Shown: positions 1 through 9,139 of the stretch, piece after piece
Layout of the letters: the number at the start of each line of letters is the position of its first letter
Position numbering within the stretch: position 1 is the first letter of the stretch
Assembly: GCF_000155635.1 (NCBI RefSeq)
Contig: NZ_DS990556.1
Coordinates: forward strand, 610,416-674,415
Length of the DNA: 64,000 nt
Direction: 5' to 3'
Source of the DNA: Cyanobium sp. PCC 7001
GTDB taxonomy: Bacteria; Cyanobacteriota; Cyanobacteriia; PCC-6307; Cyanobiaceae
Position numbers and translations under genes: made by a program
Notes under the pieces: model-generated
The model's input: only the letters and a program-made list of their open reading frames with translations
Database searches by the model: none
What the model was told of the DNA's origin: nothing

Positions 1-7
1 GGACCGG

Positions 8-970
8 TCACGACCGCGCCAGCACCGGCAGCAGGGTGGGCGCGATGGCCACGCTGGACCAGGCACCGACCACCACCCCCACGCTCAGGGCCACCGCGAA
101 CCAGAAGAGGGTGCTGCCTCCGAACAGGATCAGGGCCAGCAGCGGCAGCAGGGTGGTGAAGCTCGTGTAGAGGGAGCGGGTGAGCGTGGCCGCCACGGCG
201 GCATCCGCCTGCTCGGACAGCGCCAGCTCCGTGAGCTGGACGCGCTTCTCCCGGATCCGATCGAAGATCACCACCGTGTCGTTCACCGAGTAGCCGGCGA
301 TGGTGAGCAGGGCCACAGCAAACAGGCTGTTCACCTCCACCCCGCCCAGCAAGCCGAGCCAGGAGAACACCCCGCAGGTGATCAGCACGTCATGGCCGAG
401 GCACAGCAGGGCCAGAAGGGCAAAGAGCCGGTCGTAGCGGATGGTGATGTAGGCCGAGATGCCCACGAAACTCACTGCCAGGGAGATCAGGCTGGCGCGC
501 AGCAGCCGGCTGCCGAGGGTGGGGCCGATCGTCTCCACCGACAGACCGGCCGGATCGGTGGGGCCGATCACCGGGGCCAGACCCTCCACCACCGCCTGGC
601 CCTGTTCAGCGCTGAGGCTGGGCAGCCGCAGCACCACCTGCTGGCCGCCATCCAGCAGCTGCACGGCGGCCCCCCGCAGATTCGGGGGCGCGGCCGCCCC
701 CTCCTCGGCCGGCAGGGGAATGGACGTCAGCCGATCCTCAACTGCTGCAGCCGTCAGGGCCGAACAGCCGCTACCGCAGCTGCGCGCCAACTGGATCTGG
801 GTCCCTCCGGTGAAATCGAGCCCGGGCCGCAGCGGCGCCCGGATCGAAGGGGTCAGCCAGCTGATCGCGATGCCCAGCAGGCTGAGCACCAGGGCGGCGC
901 TCGACAGGGCCCAGAGGGTGCGGCGGCGGCGGTTGACCTGCACACCCAGCAGACGACTCGGAAGGGACAT
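8..970 (-). CDS. secF: protein translocase subunit SecF
   Basis: SecF works with SecD in the membrane to pull proteins through the SecYEG channel using the proton gradient. The 320-residue product has one N-terminal membrane helix (about 17-40), the family LDFTGGT motif at 51-57, a periplasmic domain to about 145 and five clustered C-terminal helices. The conserved GYSVNDTVVIFDRIRE segment lies at 226-241. It follows secD on the same strand with 15 bases between them, the usual bacterial order, so the two are probably co-transcribed. Length and motifs are those of an intact protein. Confidence 0.97.
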   Translation of the reverse strand: MSLPSRLLGVQVNRRRRTLWALSSAALVLSLLGIAISWLTPSIRAPLRPGLDFTGGTQIQLARSCGSGCSALTAAAVEDRLTSIPLPAEEGAAAPPNLRGAAVQLLDGGQQVVLRLPSLSAEQGQAVVEGLAPVIGPTDPAGLSVETIGPTLGSRLLRASLISLAVSFVGISAYITIRYDRLFALLALLCLGHDVLITCGVFSWLGLLGGVEVNSLFAVALLTIAGYSVNDTVVIFDRIREKRVQLTELALSEQADAAVAATLTRSLYTSFTTLLPLLALILFGGSTLFWFAVALSVGVVVGAWSSVAIAPTLLPVLARS

Positions 971-985
971 CAGGGCGGGATCGGT

Positions 986-2491
986 TCAGGAGGACGCCGC
1001 CGGGAGCTGAACCCGCGGCAGGAAGTAGGTGGGCTGGCGAAGGGCCGGATAGCTCATCAGCAGGCGCAGCAGGGTGCGGGTGCAGGTGAGGGCGCTGAAC
1101 AGGCTGAGCAGCACGCCGATGCCGAGGGTCACGGCGAAGCCCTTGACGAAGCCGGTGCCGAGGGCGAACAGGGCCACACAGCTGATCAAGGTGGTGAGCT
1201 GCCCGTCGAGGATGGAGGAGAAGGCAAGGTTGAAGCCGGTGTCGATCGAGCGGATCAAGGTGTTGCCGCTGCGCAGCTCATCCTTGATGCGCTCGAAGAT
1301 CAGCACGTTGGCATCCACCGCCATGCCGAGCGAGAGGATGAAGCCGGCGATGCCCGGCAGGGTGAGGGTCACCGGAATCAGGGCATAGAGAGCCAGGTTG
1401 AAGAGGGCGTAGAGGCTCAGCGCCACAACTGCCACCACTCCGGCCAGCCGGTACACGAGCACCATGAACACGGCCACCAGGGCCAGCCCGGAGAGGGCCG
1501 CCACCAGGCTGGTGCGGATGTTGTCGGCGCCGAGGGAGGGCCCCACGGTGCGCACCTCCACCACCCGCACCGGCAGGGGCAGGGATCCACCACGCAGTTG
1601 CACTTCCAGGTCGCGCGCCTCCTCGGCGCTGAAATTGCCTGTGATGCTGGCCGAGCCGCCCGTGATGCCTGCCGCCTGGAACTCGGGACCCACGCTGGCC
1701 TCGCTGATGGAGCGCCCATCCAGCACGATCCCGAGCAAGCGGCCGCTGCCGGCGATCTCCTTGGTGAGCCGGGCGAACTGTTCGCCGCCGGTCTGGGTGA
1801 AGCTGAGGGTCACCTCCCAGCCGCTGCCGGACTGCTGCTGCTGCCGGCCGGCCGTGACCAGCTCCTTGCCGGTGAAGGCTGCAGGCTCGTAGAGCTCCAC
1901 GATCCGGGTGTTCACGGTATCCAGCAGCAGCTCGAGCTGATCGGCCTCGCTGGCGCCATCGGGCACCTCCACCCCGAGTTGGCGCAGGGCCGCCGCGAGC
2001 TGCTCGGCCGGGAAGCTGGCTTCCGCCACCTCGGGCGGTGTTTCGCCGTTCCCCAGGGCCGCCTGGCGCGCCCGGGCCAGGCCCAGCACCGCCTCGGCCT
2101 GACGCTTCAGCTGCAGCAGCCCCTGCATCTCCTGCTCGGTACCGGCCCGCTGGGCGCGGAACTCCAGCAGTGCCGTCGATCCGAGCACCCGGGCGGCACG
2201 GCTGGGGTCCTGTTCACCGGGGAGTTGGAGCACCAGCTGGTCAGTGCCCACCGTCTGCAGGGTGGATTCGGCCACACCGAGACCGTTGATGCGCCGCTCC
2301 AGCACCTCCTTCACAGCCTCCAGCTGCTCCTGATCGACGCGCTTGATGGCACCGGCCGGCATCACCTGCAGGGTGAGCTGGCTGCCGCCGCGCAGGTCGA
2401 GACCGAGCTGGAGCGGAAAGCTCATCAGCAGAGCCCCGGCGGCGATGGCCAGGGCGAGGATGAGGGCGAACCAGCCCTGTTGCCTGGCCAT
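986..2491 (-). CDS. secD: protein translocase subunit SecD
   Basis: SecD is the larger partner of SecF in the accessory translocase complex. The 501-residue protein shows an N-terminal membrane helix, the GLDLRGGS motif at 30-37, a long periplasmic region and a C-terminal six-helix module with GMAVDANVLIFERIKDE at 389-405, which carries the conserved acidic residue of the RND-type proton path. The start lies one base past the pdhB stop, so translation is likely coupled to the upstream gene. Nothing is truncated. Confidence 0.97.
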   Translation of the reverse strand: MARQQGWFALILALAIAAGALLMSFPLQLGLDLRGGSQLTLQVMPAGAIKRVDQEQLEAVKEVLERRINGLGVAESTLQTVGTDQLVLQLPGEQDPSRAARVLGSTALLEFRAQRAGTEQEMQGLLQLKRQAEAVLGLARARQAALGNGETPPEVAEASFPAEQLAAALRQLGVEVPDGASEADQLELLLDTVNTRIVELYEPAAFTGKELVTAGRQQQQSGSGWEVTLSFTQTGGEQFARLTKEIAGSGRLLGIVLDGRSISEASVGPEFQAAGITGGSASITGNFSAEEARDLEVQLRGGSLPLPVRVVEVRTVGPSLGADNIRTSLVAALSGLALVAVFMVLVYRLAGVVAVVALSLYALFNLALYALIPVTLTLPGIAGFILSLGMAVDANVLIFERIKDELRSGNTLIRSIDTGFNLAFSSILDGQLTTLISCVALFALGTGFVKGFAVTLGIGVLLSLFSALTCTRTLLRLLMSYPALRQPTYFLPRVQLPAASS

Positions 2492-2492
2492 C

Positions 2493-3476
2493 TCAGAGCG
2501 ACCCGGCCTTGAGTTGCCGCGCCGCCTCGACGATCTGATGGGGCTGGATGATCGTCAGGTTCTCGAGGGCACCGTTGTAGGGCGTGGGGATGTCCTGGGA
2601 GGACAGCCGCACGGGCCTGGCGTCAAGGTCGTCGAAGCAGTGCTCGGTGATCAGGGCCAGCAGCTCGGCGCCGATGCCACCGGTCTTCATGCACTCCTCC
2701 ACCACGATCACCCGGTGGGTCTTGCGGATCGAGGCGGCGATGGTGGCCATGTCAAACGGCTTGAGGCTGATCAGATCGATCAGCTCCACATCCACCCCTT
2801 CGGCCTCGAGCTGCTGCACGGCCTTGAGGCAGTGGTGGCGCATGCGCGAGTAGGTGAGGATGGTGACATCGCGGCCTTCCCGCACCACTTCAGCCTGATC
2901 GAGGGCGCAGATGTAGTCGCCGTCGGGAATGTCCTCGCTGAGGTTGTAGAGCAGCACGTGCTCGAAGAAGAGCACGGGGTTGTTGTCCCGGATCGCCGCC
3001 TTCATCAGGCCCTTGGCGTTGGTGGGCGTGCTGACCGCCACGATCTTGATGCCCGGCACGGCGTGGAAGTAGGCCTCGAGGCGCTGGCTGTGCTCCGCCC
3101 CCAGCTGACGCCCCACGCCCCCCGGGCCACGCACCACGGCGGGGATGGTGAAATTCCCACCGCTGGTGTAACGCAGCATCCCCATGTTGTTGGAGATCTG
3201 GTTGAACGCGAGCAGCAGGAAGCCCATGTTCATGCCCTCCACGATCGGCCGCAGGCCGGTCATGGCCGCTCCCACGGCCATCCCCGTGAAGCTGTTTTCG
3301 GCGATCGGGGTGTCCAGCACCCGCAGCTCACCGTATTTCTCGTACAGGTCCTTGGTGACCTTGTAGGAGCCGCCGTACTGACCCACGTCCTCCCCCATCA
3401 CGCACACGTGGGGATCGCGGGCCATCTCCTCGTCGATGGCTTCGCGGAGAGCGTTGAACAGCAGCGTTTCGGCCAC
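2493..3476 (-). CDS. pdhB: pyruvate dehydrogenase E1 component, beta subunit
   Basis: This is the beta subunit of the thiamine-diphosphate E1 enzyme that decarboxylates pyruvate for acetyl-CoA synthesis. At 327 residues it has the family's usual length. GEDVGQYGG at 28-36 and the TPIAENSF segment near 56-63 are typical E1-beta signatures, followed by a transketolase-like C-terminal domain. No alpha subunit is present, which matches the separate alpha and beta genes of cyanobacteria. It lies in a minus-strand cluster with ispE and secDF. Confidence 0.96.
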   Translation of the reverse strand: MAETLLFNALREAIDEEMARDPHVCVMGEDVGQYGGSYKVTKDLYEKYGELRVLDTPIAENSFTGMAVGAAMTGLRPIVEGMNMGFLLLAFNQISNNMGMLRYTSGGNFTIPAVVRGPGGVGRQLGAEHSQRLEAYFHAVPGIKIVAVSTPTNAKGLMKAAIRDNNPVLFFEHVLLYNLSEDIPDGDYICALDQAEVVREGRDVTILTYSRMRHHCLKAVQQLEAEGVDVELIDLISLKPFDMATIAASIRKTHRVIVVEECMKTGGIGAELLALITEHCFDDLDARPVRLSSQDIPTPYNGALENLTIIQPHQIVEAARQLKAGSL

Positions 3477-3552
3477 GCGTTGGCAAGCACCGAGTGGGCG
3501 CCAACCTATCTCAGCCGGGTTGGGCGGGAACGCCTGACCGGGGTGGTGGCGC

Positions 3553-3648
3553 TCAGCCTCCGGCCGCGAAGGTGCTCAGGATCAGCACCGACAGCAGCAT
3601 GCCGGGCAGGAGCAGGGTGACAAGGAGTCCCAGGTCGTGGAGAGTCAT
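3553..3648 (-). CDS. 31-residue single-helix membrane peptide, unknown
   Basis: A complete reading frame begins with ATG 9 bases after the DUF3082 stop and ends before pdhB. It encodes 31 residues: a short polar start (MTLHDLG), about 18 hydrophobic residues able to cross a membrane, and a small tail ending AAGG. Its position inside a tight same-strand cluster argues that it is translated. Size and layout resemble the small subunits of photosystem, cytochrome b6f or NDH-1 complexes, but I cannot match it to a named one. The function is unknown. Confidence 0.55.
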   Translation of the reverse strand: MTLHDLGLLVTLLLPGMLLSVLILSTFAAGG

Positions 3649-3657
3649 GGGCCGACC

Positions 3658-4023
3658 CTAGGTGGGGTCCTCCGGGCTCGCCGGAGTCGGTGCGGATCCC
3701 GAAAAAAGGCTGCGCACGAACACCAGCGTGAGCCCCAGGGCGATGAAGCCGAAGCTGAAGGTCGCCAGGAAGGCCATGCCCACGATCAGGGTCTTGAGGG
3801 CCGTGGCGATGCTCTGGGCGATGGCCGAGCTGTAATGGGGTGGATGCAGGGCGTAGTAGAGCGCCATGCGGCGGCTCAGACCCAGGCACAACCAGCTCAG
3901 CAGACCCGCCGTGAGGGCCCCCGAGAGGAAGCTCAGCGGTCCCTTGCGCGCGGGCGGGCTGTCAGATCCGGGCGCCGGTTGGGACGTCGATGGGGGCGTC
4001 GGTGGGGGGAGGGTGTCGCTCAC
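3658..4023 (-). CDS. DUF3082 family membrane protein
   Basis: The 121-residue protein has a proline-rich N-terminal tail (about 1-28) and two hydrophobic segments (about 30-50 and 75-105) separated by a loop with [17 protein letters not shown]. This pattern matches the cyanobacterial DUF3082 family, whose function is unknown. The start codon GTG overlaps the ispE stop in a GTGA arrangement, so it is probably translated by coupling with ispE. It is likely a thylakoid or plasma membrane protein; nothing supports a more precise role. Confidence 0.85.
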   Translation of the reverse strand: MSDTLPPPTPPSTSQPAPGSDSPPARKGPLSFLSGALTAGLLSWLCLGLSRRMALYYALHPPHYSSAIAQSIATALKTLIVGMAFLATFSFGFIALGLTLVFVRSLFSGSAPTPASPEDPT

Positions 4024-4967
4024 CCCTCCAGGCTGACACCCCGGCCGCGCAGCCGGCAGGCCCAGCTGGCGAAACCGTCCGACTCGATGGCGGCCGCCAG
4101 CCCGGCCTGCGCCTCCAGCGCCTGATCCAGGTGTTCGAACAGGGCGAACACGGTGGGGCCCGATCCACTCATGGCCACCGCCAGCGGCTGCTTCAGCCGG
4201 CGCAGCAGGGCCAACCCCGCCTGAACGCTGGCCACTTCCGGCTCCACCACCGCTTGGAGGTCGTTGCGCAGGGGCGGAAAGGTCCCGGGAGCCTGCACCC
4301 CCTCCCGCAGGGCGAGCAGCAGGGGCGAGCGCCTGAGGGCATCGCGCCGTTGGGCGAAGTCAGCCTCGCTGTGCAGGTAGCTGGCCTGCCGCAGCTCCCG
4401 GCAGCGCCCGTAGGCCCAGGGGGTGCTGACACTGGCCTGGGGGTGCTTGAGCAGCAGCACGGCCAGCCCCGCAGCGCCGGCAGCGTCCTGGGGCTCGAGC
4501 CGTTCGCCGCGACCGAAGCAGAGCTGGGTGCCTCCCGCCAGGCAGAAGGGCACGTCGGAACCGAGACGGGCGGCCAGCTCGAGCAGCTCCGCTTCAGGCA
4601 GTCCGAGCCCCCAGAGGCTGTTCAGCCCCACCAGGGCAGCGGCCCCATCGCTGGAGCCGCCGGCCAGGCCGGCCCCCACGGGGATGCGCTTCTGCAGGTG
4701 CATGCGGGCCCCCAGTTCCGGCAATCCCGCCCGGGAGCGCAGCAGGGCGGCCGCTTTCACGATCAGGTTGTCGCCATCCACCGGCAGCCCGGGATCGTCA
4801 CAGCTGAGGGTGAGGGCGCCGTCGGCCGTGGGGGAGAGCCGCAGCGCATCCACCAGATCGATGCTCTGCATCAGCATCGCCAGCTCGTGAAACCCGTCCT
4901 GGCGCTGGCCCAGCACCTCCAGGTGGAGGTTGACCTTGGCGGGAGCCCAGACGATGAGATCAGCCAT
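4020..4967 (-). CDS. ispE: 4-diphosphocytidyl-2-C-methyl-D-erythritol kinase
   Basis: IspE phosphorylates CDP-methylerythritol with ATP in the plastid-type (MEP) isoprenoid pathway, which supplies carotenoids, phytol and quinone tails. The 315-residue protein has the GHMP kinase ATP-binding motif [17 protein letters not shown] beginning at about residue 96, the N-terminal [11 protein letters not shown] substrate region and a C-terminal [11 protein letters not shown] loop. It overlaps rsmA by 8 bases upstream and the DUF3082 gene by 4 bases downstream, consistent with one transcript. Confidence 0.97.
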   Translation of the reverse strand: MADLIVWAPAKVNLHLEVLGQRQDGFHELAMLMQSIDLVDALRLSPTADGALTLSCDDPGLPVDGDNLIVKAAALLRSRAGLPELGARMHLQKRIPVGAGLAGGSSDGAAALVGLNSLWGLGLPEAELLELAARLGSDVPFCLAGGTQLCFGRGERLEPQDAAGAAGLAVLLLKHPQASVSTPWAYGRCRELRQASYLHSEADFAQRRDALRRSPLLLALREGVQAPGTFPPLRNDLQAVVEPEVASVQAGLALLRRLKQPLAVAMSGSGPTVFALFEHLDQALEAQAGLAAAIESDGFASWACRLRGRGVSLEG

Positions 4968-5802
4968 GGGATTCAGATGACGGGAGCCGTGCGTTGGTGC
5001 TGCGATTCAACCCGGCGGCCAGTCGCAGCCAGGCCGCCGGTTCGATCTCCTGCGGACGTTGCTGCAGGTTGATGCCGGCCTCCCTGGCCAGGCCCTGGAG
5101 CTCCGGTTCCGGCACGAGCCCGACAAGGCTGTTGCGCAGCATCTTGCGCCGCGCCGCGAAGCTGCGCCGCAGCAACTGCTCGGTGGTCCTGGCCAGGGCG
5201 GCCTCCGGCAGGCGTGCGGGGCCATGGGGTTCGATCACGATCACCTCCGACTGCACCTTCGGCGGCGGTTGAAAGCAGCGCGGCGGCACGGCGCAGACAC
5301 TGCGGCACTCCCCGAGCAGCTGCATCCGCACACTCAGGGCCGAGTAGGACGCGCTGCCGGGGCTGCAACGGATCCGCTCAGCCACCTCCCGTTGCAGCAG
5401 CAGCACCAGCCGCCGGTACGGCGGCTGCACCGGATGGTCGAGCCGGCCCACCAACCGCTCCAGCAGTGGCCCGGTGATGTTGTACGGAATGTTGGCCACC
5501 ACCTTGTCGGCCGGTGGGAGGGCAAGGGTGAGGGCATCGCCCTGGTGCAGCTCGAAGCGGGCATCACGGCCGAAGCGCTGCTGAAGACCGGCCACCAGGT
5601 CGCGGTCGAGCTCCACCGCCGCCACCGCCGCCGCGTCACTGGCCAGCAGCCTCTGGGTGAGGGCGCCGCGCCCCGGGCCGATCTCCAGCACCCGCTCGCC
5701 CGGTGCCAGCGCCGCGGCGGCCACGATCCGATCCAGCACCGCAGCATCGGTGAGCCAGTGCTGGCCGAAGCGCTTGCGGGCGCGATGGGCGGCGAAGGTC
5801 AT
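4960..5802 (-). CDS. rsmA: 16S rRNA dimethyladenosine transferase RsmA (KsgA)
   Basis: RsmA dimethylates two adjacent adenines near the 3' end of 16S rRNA using S-adenosylmethionine. I chose the ATG giving [17 protein letters not shown] because the family begins just before the KRFGQ(H/N) motif; a longer form with 21 extra residues starting at 5865 is possible but lacks conserved character. The SAM-binding loop VLEIGPGRG lies at about 38-46 and the catalytic NIPYNITGP motif near 105. The gene overlaps ispE by 8 bases, an arrangement common in cyanobacteria. Confidence 0.96.
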   Translation of the reverse strand: MTFAAHRARKRFGQHWLTDAAVLDRIVAAAALAPGERVLEIGPGRGALTQRLLASDAAAVAAVELDRDLVAGLQQRFGRDARFELHQGDALTLALPPADKVVANIPYNITGPLLERLVGRLDHPVQPPYRRLVLLLQREVAERIRCSPGSASYSALSVRMQLLGECRSVCAVPPRCFQPPPKVQSEVIVIEPHGPARLPEAALARTTEQLLRRSFAARRKMLRNSLVGLVPEPELQGLAREAGINLQQRPQEIEPAAWLRLAAGLNRSTNARLPSSESHG

Positions 5803-5940
5803 GGCCGGTGACGTGATCCCCCCAGCCTGCTCCCCGGGCCTGGCGGCAGCTGTTGAAGCCATCACGGCTGCCGCAGGGCGCAGCTGGCGCTAGAGCGGAG
5901 TCATCCCTTCAGCCCCAGGCGTGTCGAGCCTGGCCCTGCC

Positions 5941-6198
5941 GTGTTCCGCTCTCTTCCGCTGGTGCTCCCCCTGCTGGCCGTGGCCCTCACGGCGCCGGCC
6001 GCCAGTGCCGGCAGCATCACCTCGTCGTCGGTGTGGGACCGGGACAACGCCCTGCAGCGCGCCCGGGAACAGATGCCTGCCGGGGCAACCGAAACCCGCC
6101 ACCGCTGTGAGGAGGTGGAGGTGGGCATGAACAACGTTCGCTACCGCTGCACGGTCTGGTACGACGAACCGGCGGCGGCCGACGACCCGGCACCCTGA
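5941..6198 (+). CDS. small secreted protein of unknown function
   Basis: The 85-residue product starts with GTG and has a clear signal peptide (hydrophobic core LPLVLPLLAVALTAP, likely cut after ASA near residue 23). The mature part contains two cysteines and a WDRDNALQRAREQMP stretch. It is divergent from rsmA and ends four bases before the yraN remnant on the other strand. It resembles small periplasmic or lumenal hypothetical proteins of picocyanobacteria, but I do not recognise a family. Confidence 0.7.
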   Translation: MFRSLPLVLPLLAVALTAPAASAGSITSSSVWDRDNALQRAREQMPAGATETRHRCEEVEVGMNNVRYRCTVWYDEPAAADDPAP

Positions 6199-6202
6199 GG
6201 GT

Positions 6203-6450
6203 TCAGCCCGCCAGACGGATCCAGCGCACCGGCCGTCTGGAGGGGGGCAGGGGCACCAGAGCACAGACCTGCTCCACCGGGGAATTCGCCCACTGGGGAT
6301 GCTCCTCCAGCCAGCAGGCCCAGGCCCGCTCCAGCCGGATCCGTTTCGCCGCTCCCAGGGCGCCACGGCCCCAGCCGTCCGGGCCGGCGCGGGCGCGCCC
6401 CTTCACTTCCACCAGCAGCAGCCGCGGCGGCTTGGCCAGCACCAGATCCA
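6203..6450 (-). pseudogene. yraN: 3' half of yraN-like (UPF0102) nuclease-fold gene
   Basis: The frame reads from a preserved GEVDLVLAK through LLLVEVKGR, followed by a region with GALGAAKRIRLERA typical of the C-terminal two thirds of UPF0102/YraN proteins, which have a restriction-endonuclease-like fold. An in-frame TGA lies immediately upstream of GEVD, and the family's N-terminal helix and RWGE segment are missing here. They are found 21 kb away at 27510-27641. The split is explained by insertion of the element between the two halves. A short product from a GTG at 6451 is conceivable but would lack half the fold. Confidence 0.9.
6447..6450. other. left attachment junction (core TCCA)
   Basis: This is the left boundary inferred from the yraN reconstruction. 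To its left lies yraN coding sequence; to its right element sequence with no yraN similarity. The only identity shared contiguously with the right junction at the break is TCCA, consistent with the short cores used by large serine recombinases, which exchange at a central dinucleotide. The exact crossover within these four bases cannot be fixed from sequence alone. Confidence 0.8.
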
Positions 6451-6869
6451 CTTCCCCTCACCTGCCTAAGCGAATGGCAGTTCAGGGTCAGTGCCGAACC
6501 GTCGATGGCGACCACGCCGCTGCCCCGAGGGCCTATTGCCTGATGCAGCAATGAGACACCGCAGCTACGGGGGCGCCAGCTACAGCCCTGGCGGGCCTAT
6601 AGCCAGGCTCTGCAGTGGCGTGCAGTCCCTTCCCCGCAGCACCCCGCCACCGGCCTTCACCCTCGCTGTGGTGGTTCCTGGCGCCGTTCCTGCTGCCCGC
6701 AGCACTGCTCGCCCTGGTACTTGCCCTGGTGCTGTGGTGCCATCCGGTACCCCCGCCAGAGCGACCACATCCGCTTCTCCGACGGCCTACTACCCGATCC
6801 AGCAGCGGTTGCAGCGGCGGCCCTTGCCCTAGCTGCGCTGCTCGTTCGGGTCCCTTGCTCGCCTCTCCC
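6451..6869. other. element left end, no supportable gene
   Basis: I see no convincing gene here. A short minus-strand stretch near 6480-6550 reads VVAIDGSALTLNCHS, which loosely recalls the start of a DDE transposase catalytic region, but it is too short to call. Plus-strand frames contain a hydrophobic run near 6670-6740 without family character. The stretch is GC-rich and probably represents decayed mobile DNA. Confidence 0.4.
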
Positions 6870-7617
6870 ATGGCAGAGTTCCTCGTCTACATCCAGCGCG
6901 GCCTCTCGCGGCTCCGCCGGCCCGTCACCACCACCCGGTTGCACCCAGCACCATCGGCCTCCATGGGGCTCGAGGATCTGGCGTGGCTGATCGGCTGCCC
7001 CCTCACCGCCCTGGAGCTGACGCGGGTGGCCACCGGCTTCGTCGCCCACGACGGCGCCTAAGCCCGCTGCCGCGAGCTGGAGAGCCTGTACTGGCCCCAC
7101 CTCGGCAGCGTGCATGTGCACGGCCGGGCCATCGCCGTGTACGCCATCCAGGCCCACGCCTGGCGGCCATTCACGGTGCAGTAGGCCAACATCTGGTGCA
7201 ACCACTTCTGCCGCCACGGCGTCGAAATCGCCGACGAGTACTGCTACATCCATGAGCAGCTGGAGCGGCACCTCCCCTGGGATGAGCTGCAGCACTTCCG
7301 CGCTACCGATTCTGCCGGCCGGGCCGAGATCGTGCAGGAGCACCTCTGGCACAAGCAGGAAATCCACGCCAGGCTCTCAGCAGGTGAGCCACTCAGGCAC
7401 GACATTCTCGGTCTGGCTGGTGTGGGGTCCCATCTCGGCGCTTCCAGTGCTTCGGAGGGATACCTGGGCTTGTCCAGTGCGCCGGAATCAAACGCTCTTG
7501 AAACCGCCAGGAGGCCAGCTGCTGGCAGACCCCAGCACCATCACCATCCAGGCCCAAGTCGCCACCCTGCTGGCATCACCCTTCCCCTCTCTCGAGCGTG
7601 TCGAGCTGCAAGAGTAA
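6870..7617 (+). pseudogene. degenerate gene of unknown family with in-frame stops
   Basis: From ATG at 6870 one frame gives 63 protein-like residues to a TAA near 7059, continues with protein-like sequence (ELESLYWPHLGSVHVHGRAI) to a TAG near 7182, then runs again through NIWCNHFCRHGVEIADEYCYI and beyond. Around 7390 the better-looking sequence moves to another frame (PGGQLLADPSTITIQAQVAT). The pattern is that of a decayed protein gene with at least two nonsense changes and a frameshift. I do not recognise the family. It flanks the coiled-coil GIY-YIG gene. Confidence 0.45.
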
Positions 7618-7928
7618 CTGGCAGCAATCCGTGAGGCCGCAGCTGCCGAAAGCGTGGACCACCTTCAGATCGCCGAGGCCCTGAGCAGACTCGGCCAACG
7701 CGGTGTGCGCGTGCTGAGCACGAAAGTCCCGGCTGGCCCAACCCCACCGAAGCCATCCGGTTGGACGCATACCTACGGCACCTGCAACCGGGGATCTGCA
7801 AACTCGCGGCGGTGGTCCAGATAGGTGGGCTCCCTGGCGAGCAGGTGCACAGACAACACCTGTAAGGGCGAGCTAAGAATGCAAGGAGGATGGCTTACTA
7901 GTTGAGCTTGCGAGGAGATTGTCCATAC
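7618..7928. other. intergenic, tail of decayed sequence
   Basis: After the degenerate gene, one plus-strand frame still reads AAIREAAAAESVDHLQIAEA to about 7720, probably more of the same decayed gene. The remainder to 7928 shows a drop in G+C that marks the beginning of the lower-GC module carrying the GIY-YIG gene on the opposite strand. I see no intact gene or clear terminator. Confidence 0.4.
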
Positions 7929-9092
7929 CTACTCCATTGCCAGCATCAATGCAGCCAAATCGGAGTCACTAAGCTGAAACAACTCGCGGTTATTAGCACC
8001 CTCAATGCGCTTGTCAGACAATTCCCGGTGGATCCTCCTTTCAATCGCAAGAGCCTGCTCCATGTTTTGTACTCGCATCATACGAAGAGTGACAGCGGGC
8101 ACTGGCAAGACATTTTGTTCTGCATCTCGGCGATCCGGATTGTTGGTGACGCCCACTTTTAGCCAGCGAGGACCTCCAGGCACGGTCCACTGCTTGAGGT
8201 AGACGAATCCGCAGGCAGTTTCGACTTTTGCAGAATTAATACCCTTAAGCAGTCGGTCTGCCAAGCTATTATTAGACTTGGCTGACTTGTGCAGCTTGTC
8301 CTCGACATCAGAGGCGGCAGCCTCAGCAGCAAGAATAGCCTCTCGCCGACGATCACGATGTTGCGAGAGTTCCAGCAAGACTACTTCGAGCTTCTCAAGC
8401 TTCTTCTGAATTCGTTTGTCTTCAGAATAAATAGGTATCCCTCCCATCTTCTCCGCGTTCTTGTAAGTTAACTCTTTTACCTTATAAGCGAATGCAATGC
8501 GATAGTGCAATAGTTCAAGGTCATTCCCAACTCCCTCGACAAGAGATTCATAATTTGGGATGCTCAATAGAAAGATCAGTTCGTGAACAACATTTATAGC
8601 TTCAATTGTCTCGTCTAAGGTCAGCTTACTTGGTCTTAGGCGACATGCTTGCTGATAGCGAGATGTAATTGAAGCAGGGCTATAGCCTTGTGTCCAATTG
8701 AGAATGCTGCCGCTTAGAGCTAGAGCCCCCTCCTTGCTCTTGAATGCTCGTAGCATGGCTGCATTTCTGTCTTCGACTTCTCGTTCTTCCGGAGAAAGAT
8801 TGGCACGTCGCTCCTCCTCTTTCTCACGAGCAACACGCTTGGCCTCCTTTTCGTTGGCACGGGCAATCCGGTTGGCCTCTCTTTTATTCTGTTGGGCGGC
8901 GCGTCTGGCTTCGCTGTGCTTATCGCGGGCTAGGCGCTTCTGTTCTTTACGGTAACTTACATTGAATCTAAGATCGCTTTTTGCTTCTTCGAGCTTCCGC
9001 GCAAGGTATTCATCATCTTCTCTCATTGCCCGGATGCTCCGTTTTAATCGGAAAACGCTTTCAAGCCAGACTGGGCATTGATAGGCACTCAC
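7929..9092 (-). CDS. coiled-coil protein with C-terminal GIY-YIG/T5orf172-type domain (paralogue 1)
   Basis: The 387-residue protein starts with a charged segment and a long Arg/Lys/Glu/Ala-rich stretch (about 45-115) expected to form a coiled coil, continues with a helical middle and ends with a domain from about 295 resembling T5orf172-type GIY-YIG proteins: GFVYLKQW, then WLKVGVTNNPDRRDAEQN and NNRELFQLSDSDLAAL. The VYL and VGVTN elements take the GIY and YIG positions. A second protein at 15270-16550 shares this C-terminal domain closely and the same overall design. Function is unknown; DNA binding or cleavage is inferred from the domain. An alternative start is the Met at residue 23. Confidence 0.75.
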   Translation of the reverse strand: MSAYQCPVWLESVFRLKRSIRAMREDDEYLARKLEEAKSDLRFNVSYRKEQKRLARDKHSEARRAAQQNKREANRIARANEKEAKRVAREKEEERRANLSPEEREVEDRNAAMLRAFKSKEGALALSGSILNWTQGYSPASITSRYQQACRLRPSKLTLDETIEAINVVHELIFLLSIPNYESLVEGVGNDLELLHYRIAFAYKVKELTYKNAEKMGGIPIYSEDKRIQKKLEKLEVVLLELSQHRDRRREAILAAEAAASDVEDKLHKSAKSNNSLADRLLKGINSAKVETACGFVYLKQWTVPGGPRWLKVGVTNNPDRRDAEQNVLPVPAVTLRMMRVQNMEQALAIERRIHRELSDKRIEGANNRELFQLSDSDLAALMLAME

Positions 9093-9139
9093 ATGGAAGC
9101 TTTTTTAGAAATCTTAAGAAGACTCTGGGAAACCAGGAT

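Noticed and set aside
6141-6551. Minus-strand frame with VVAIDGSALTLNCHS as a DDE transposase
   Set aside because: Only about 15 residues are suggestive and the frame runs antisense over other features; too little to call.
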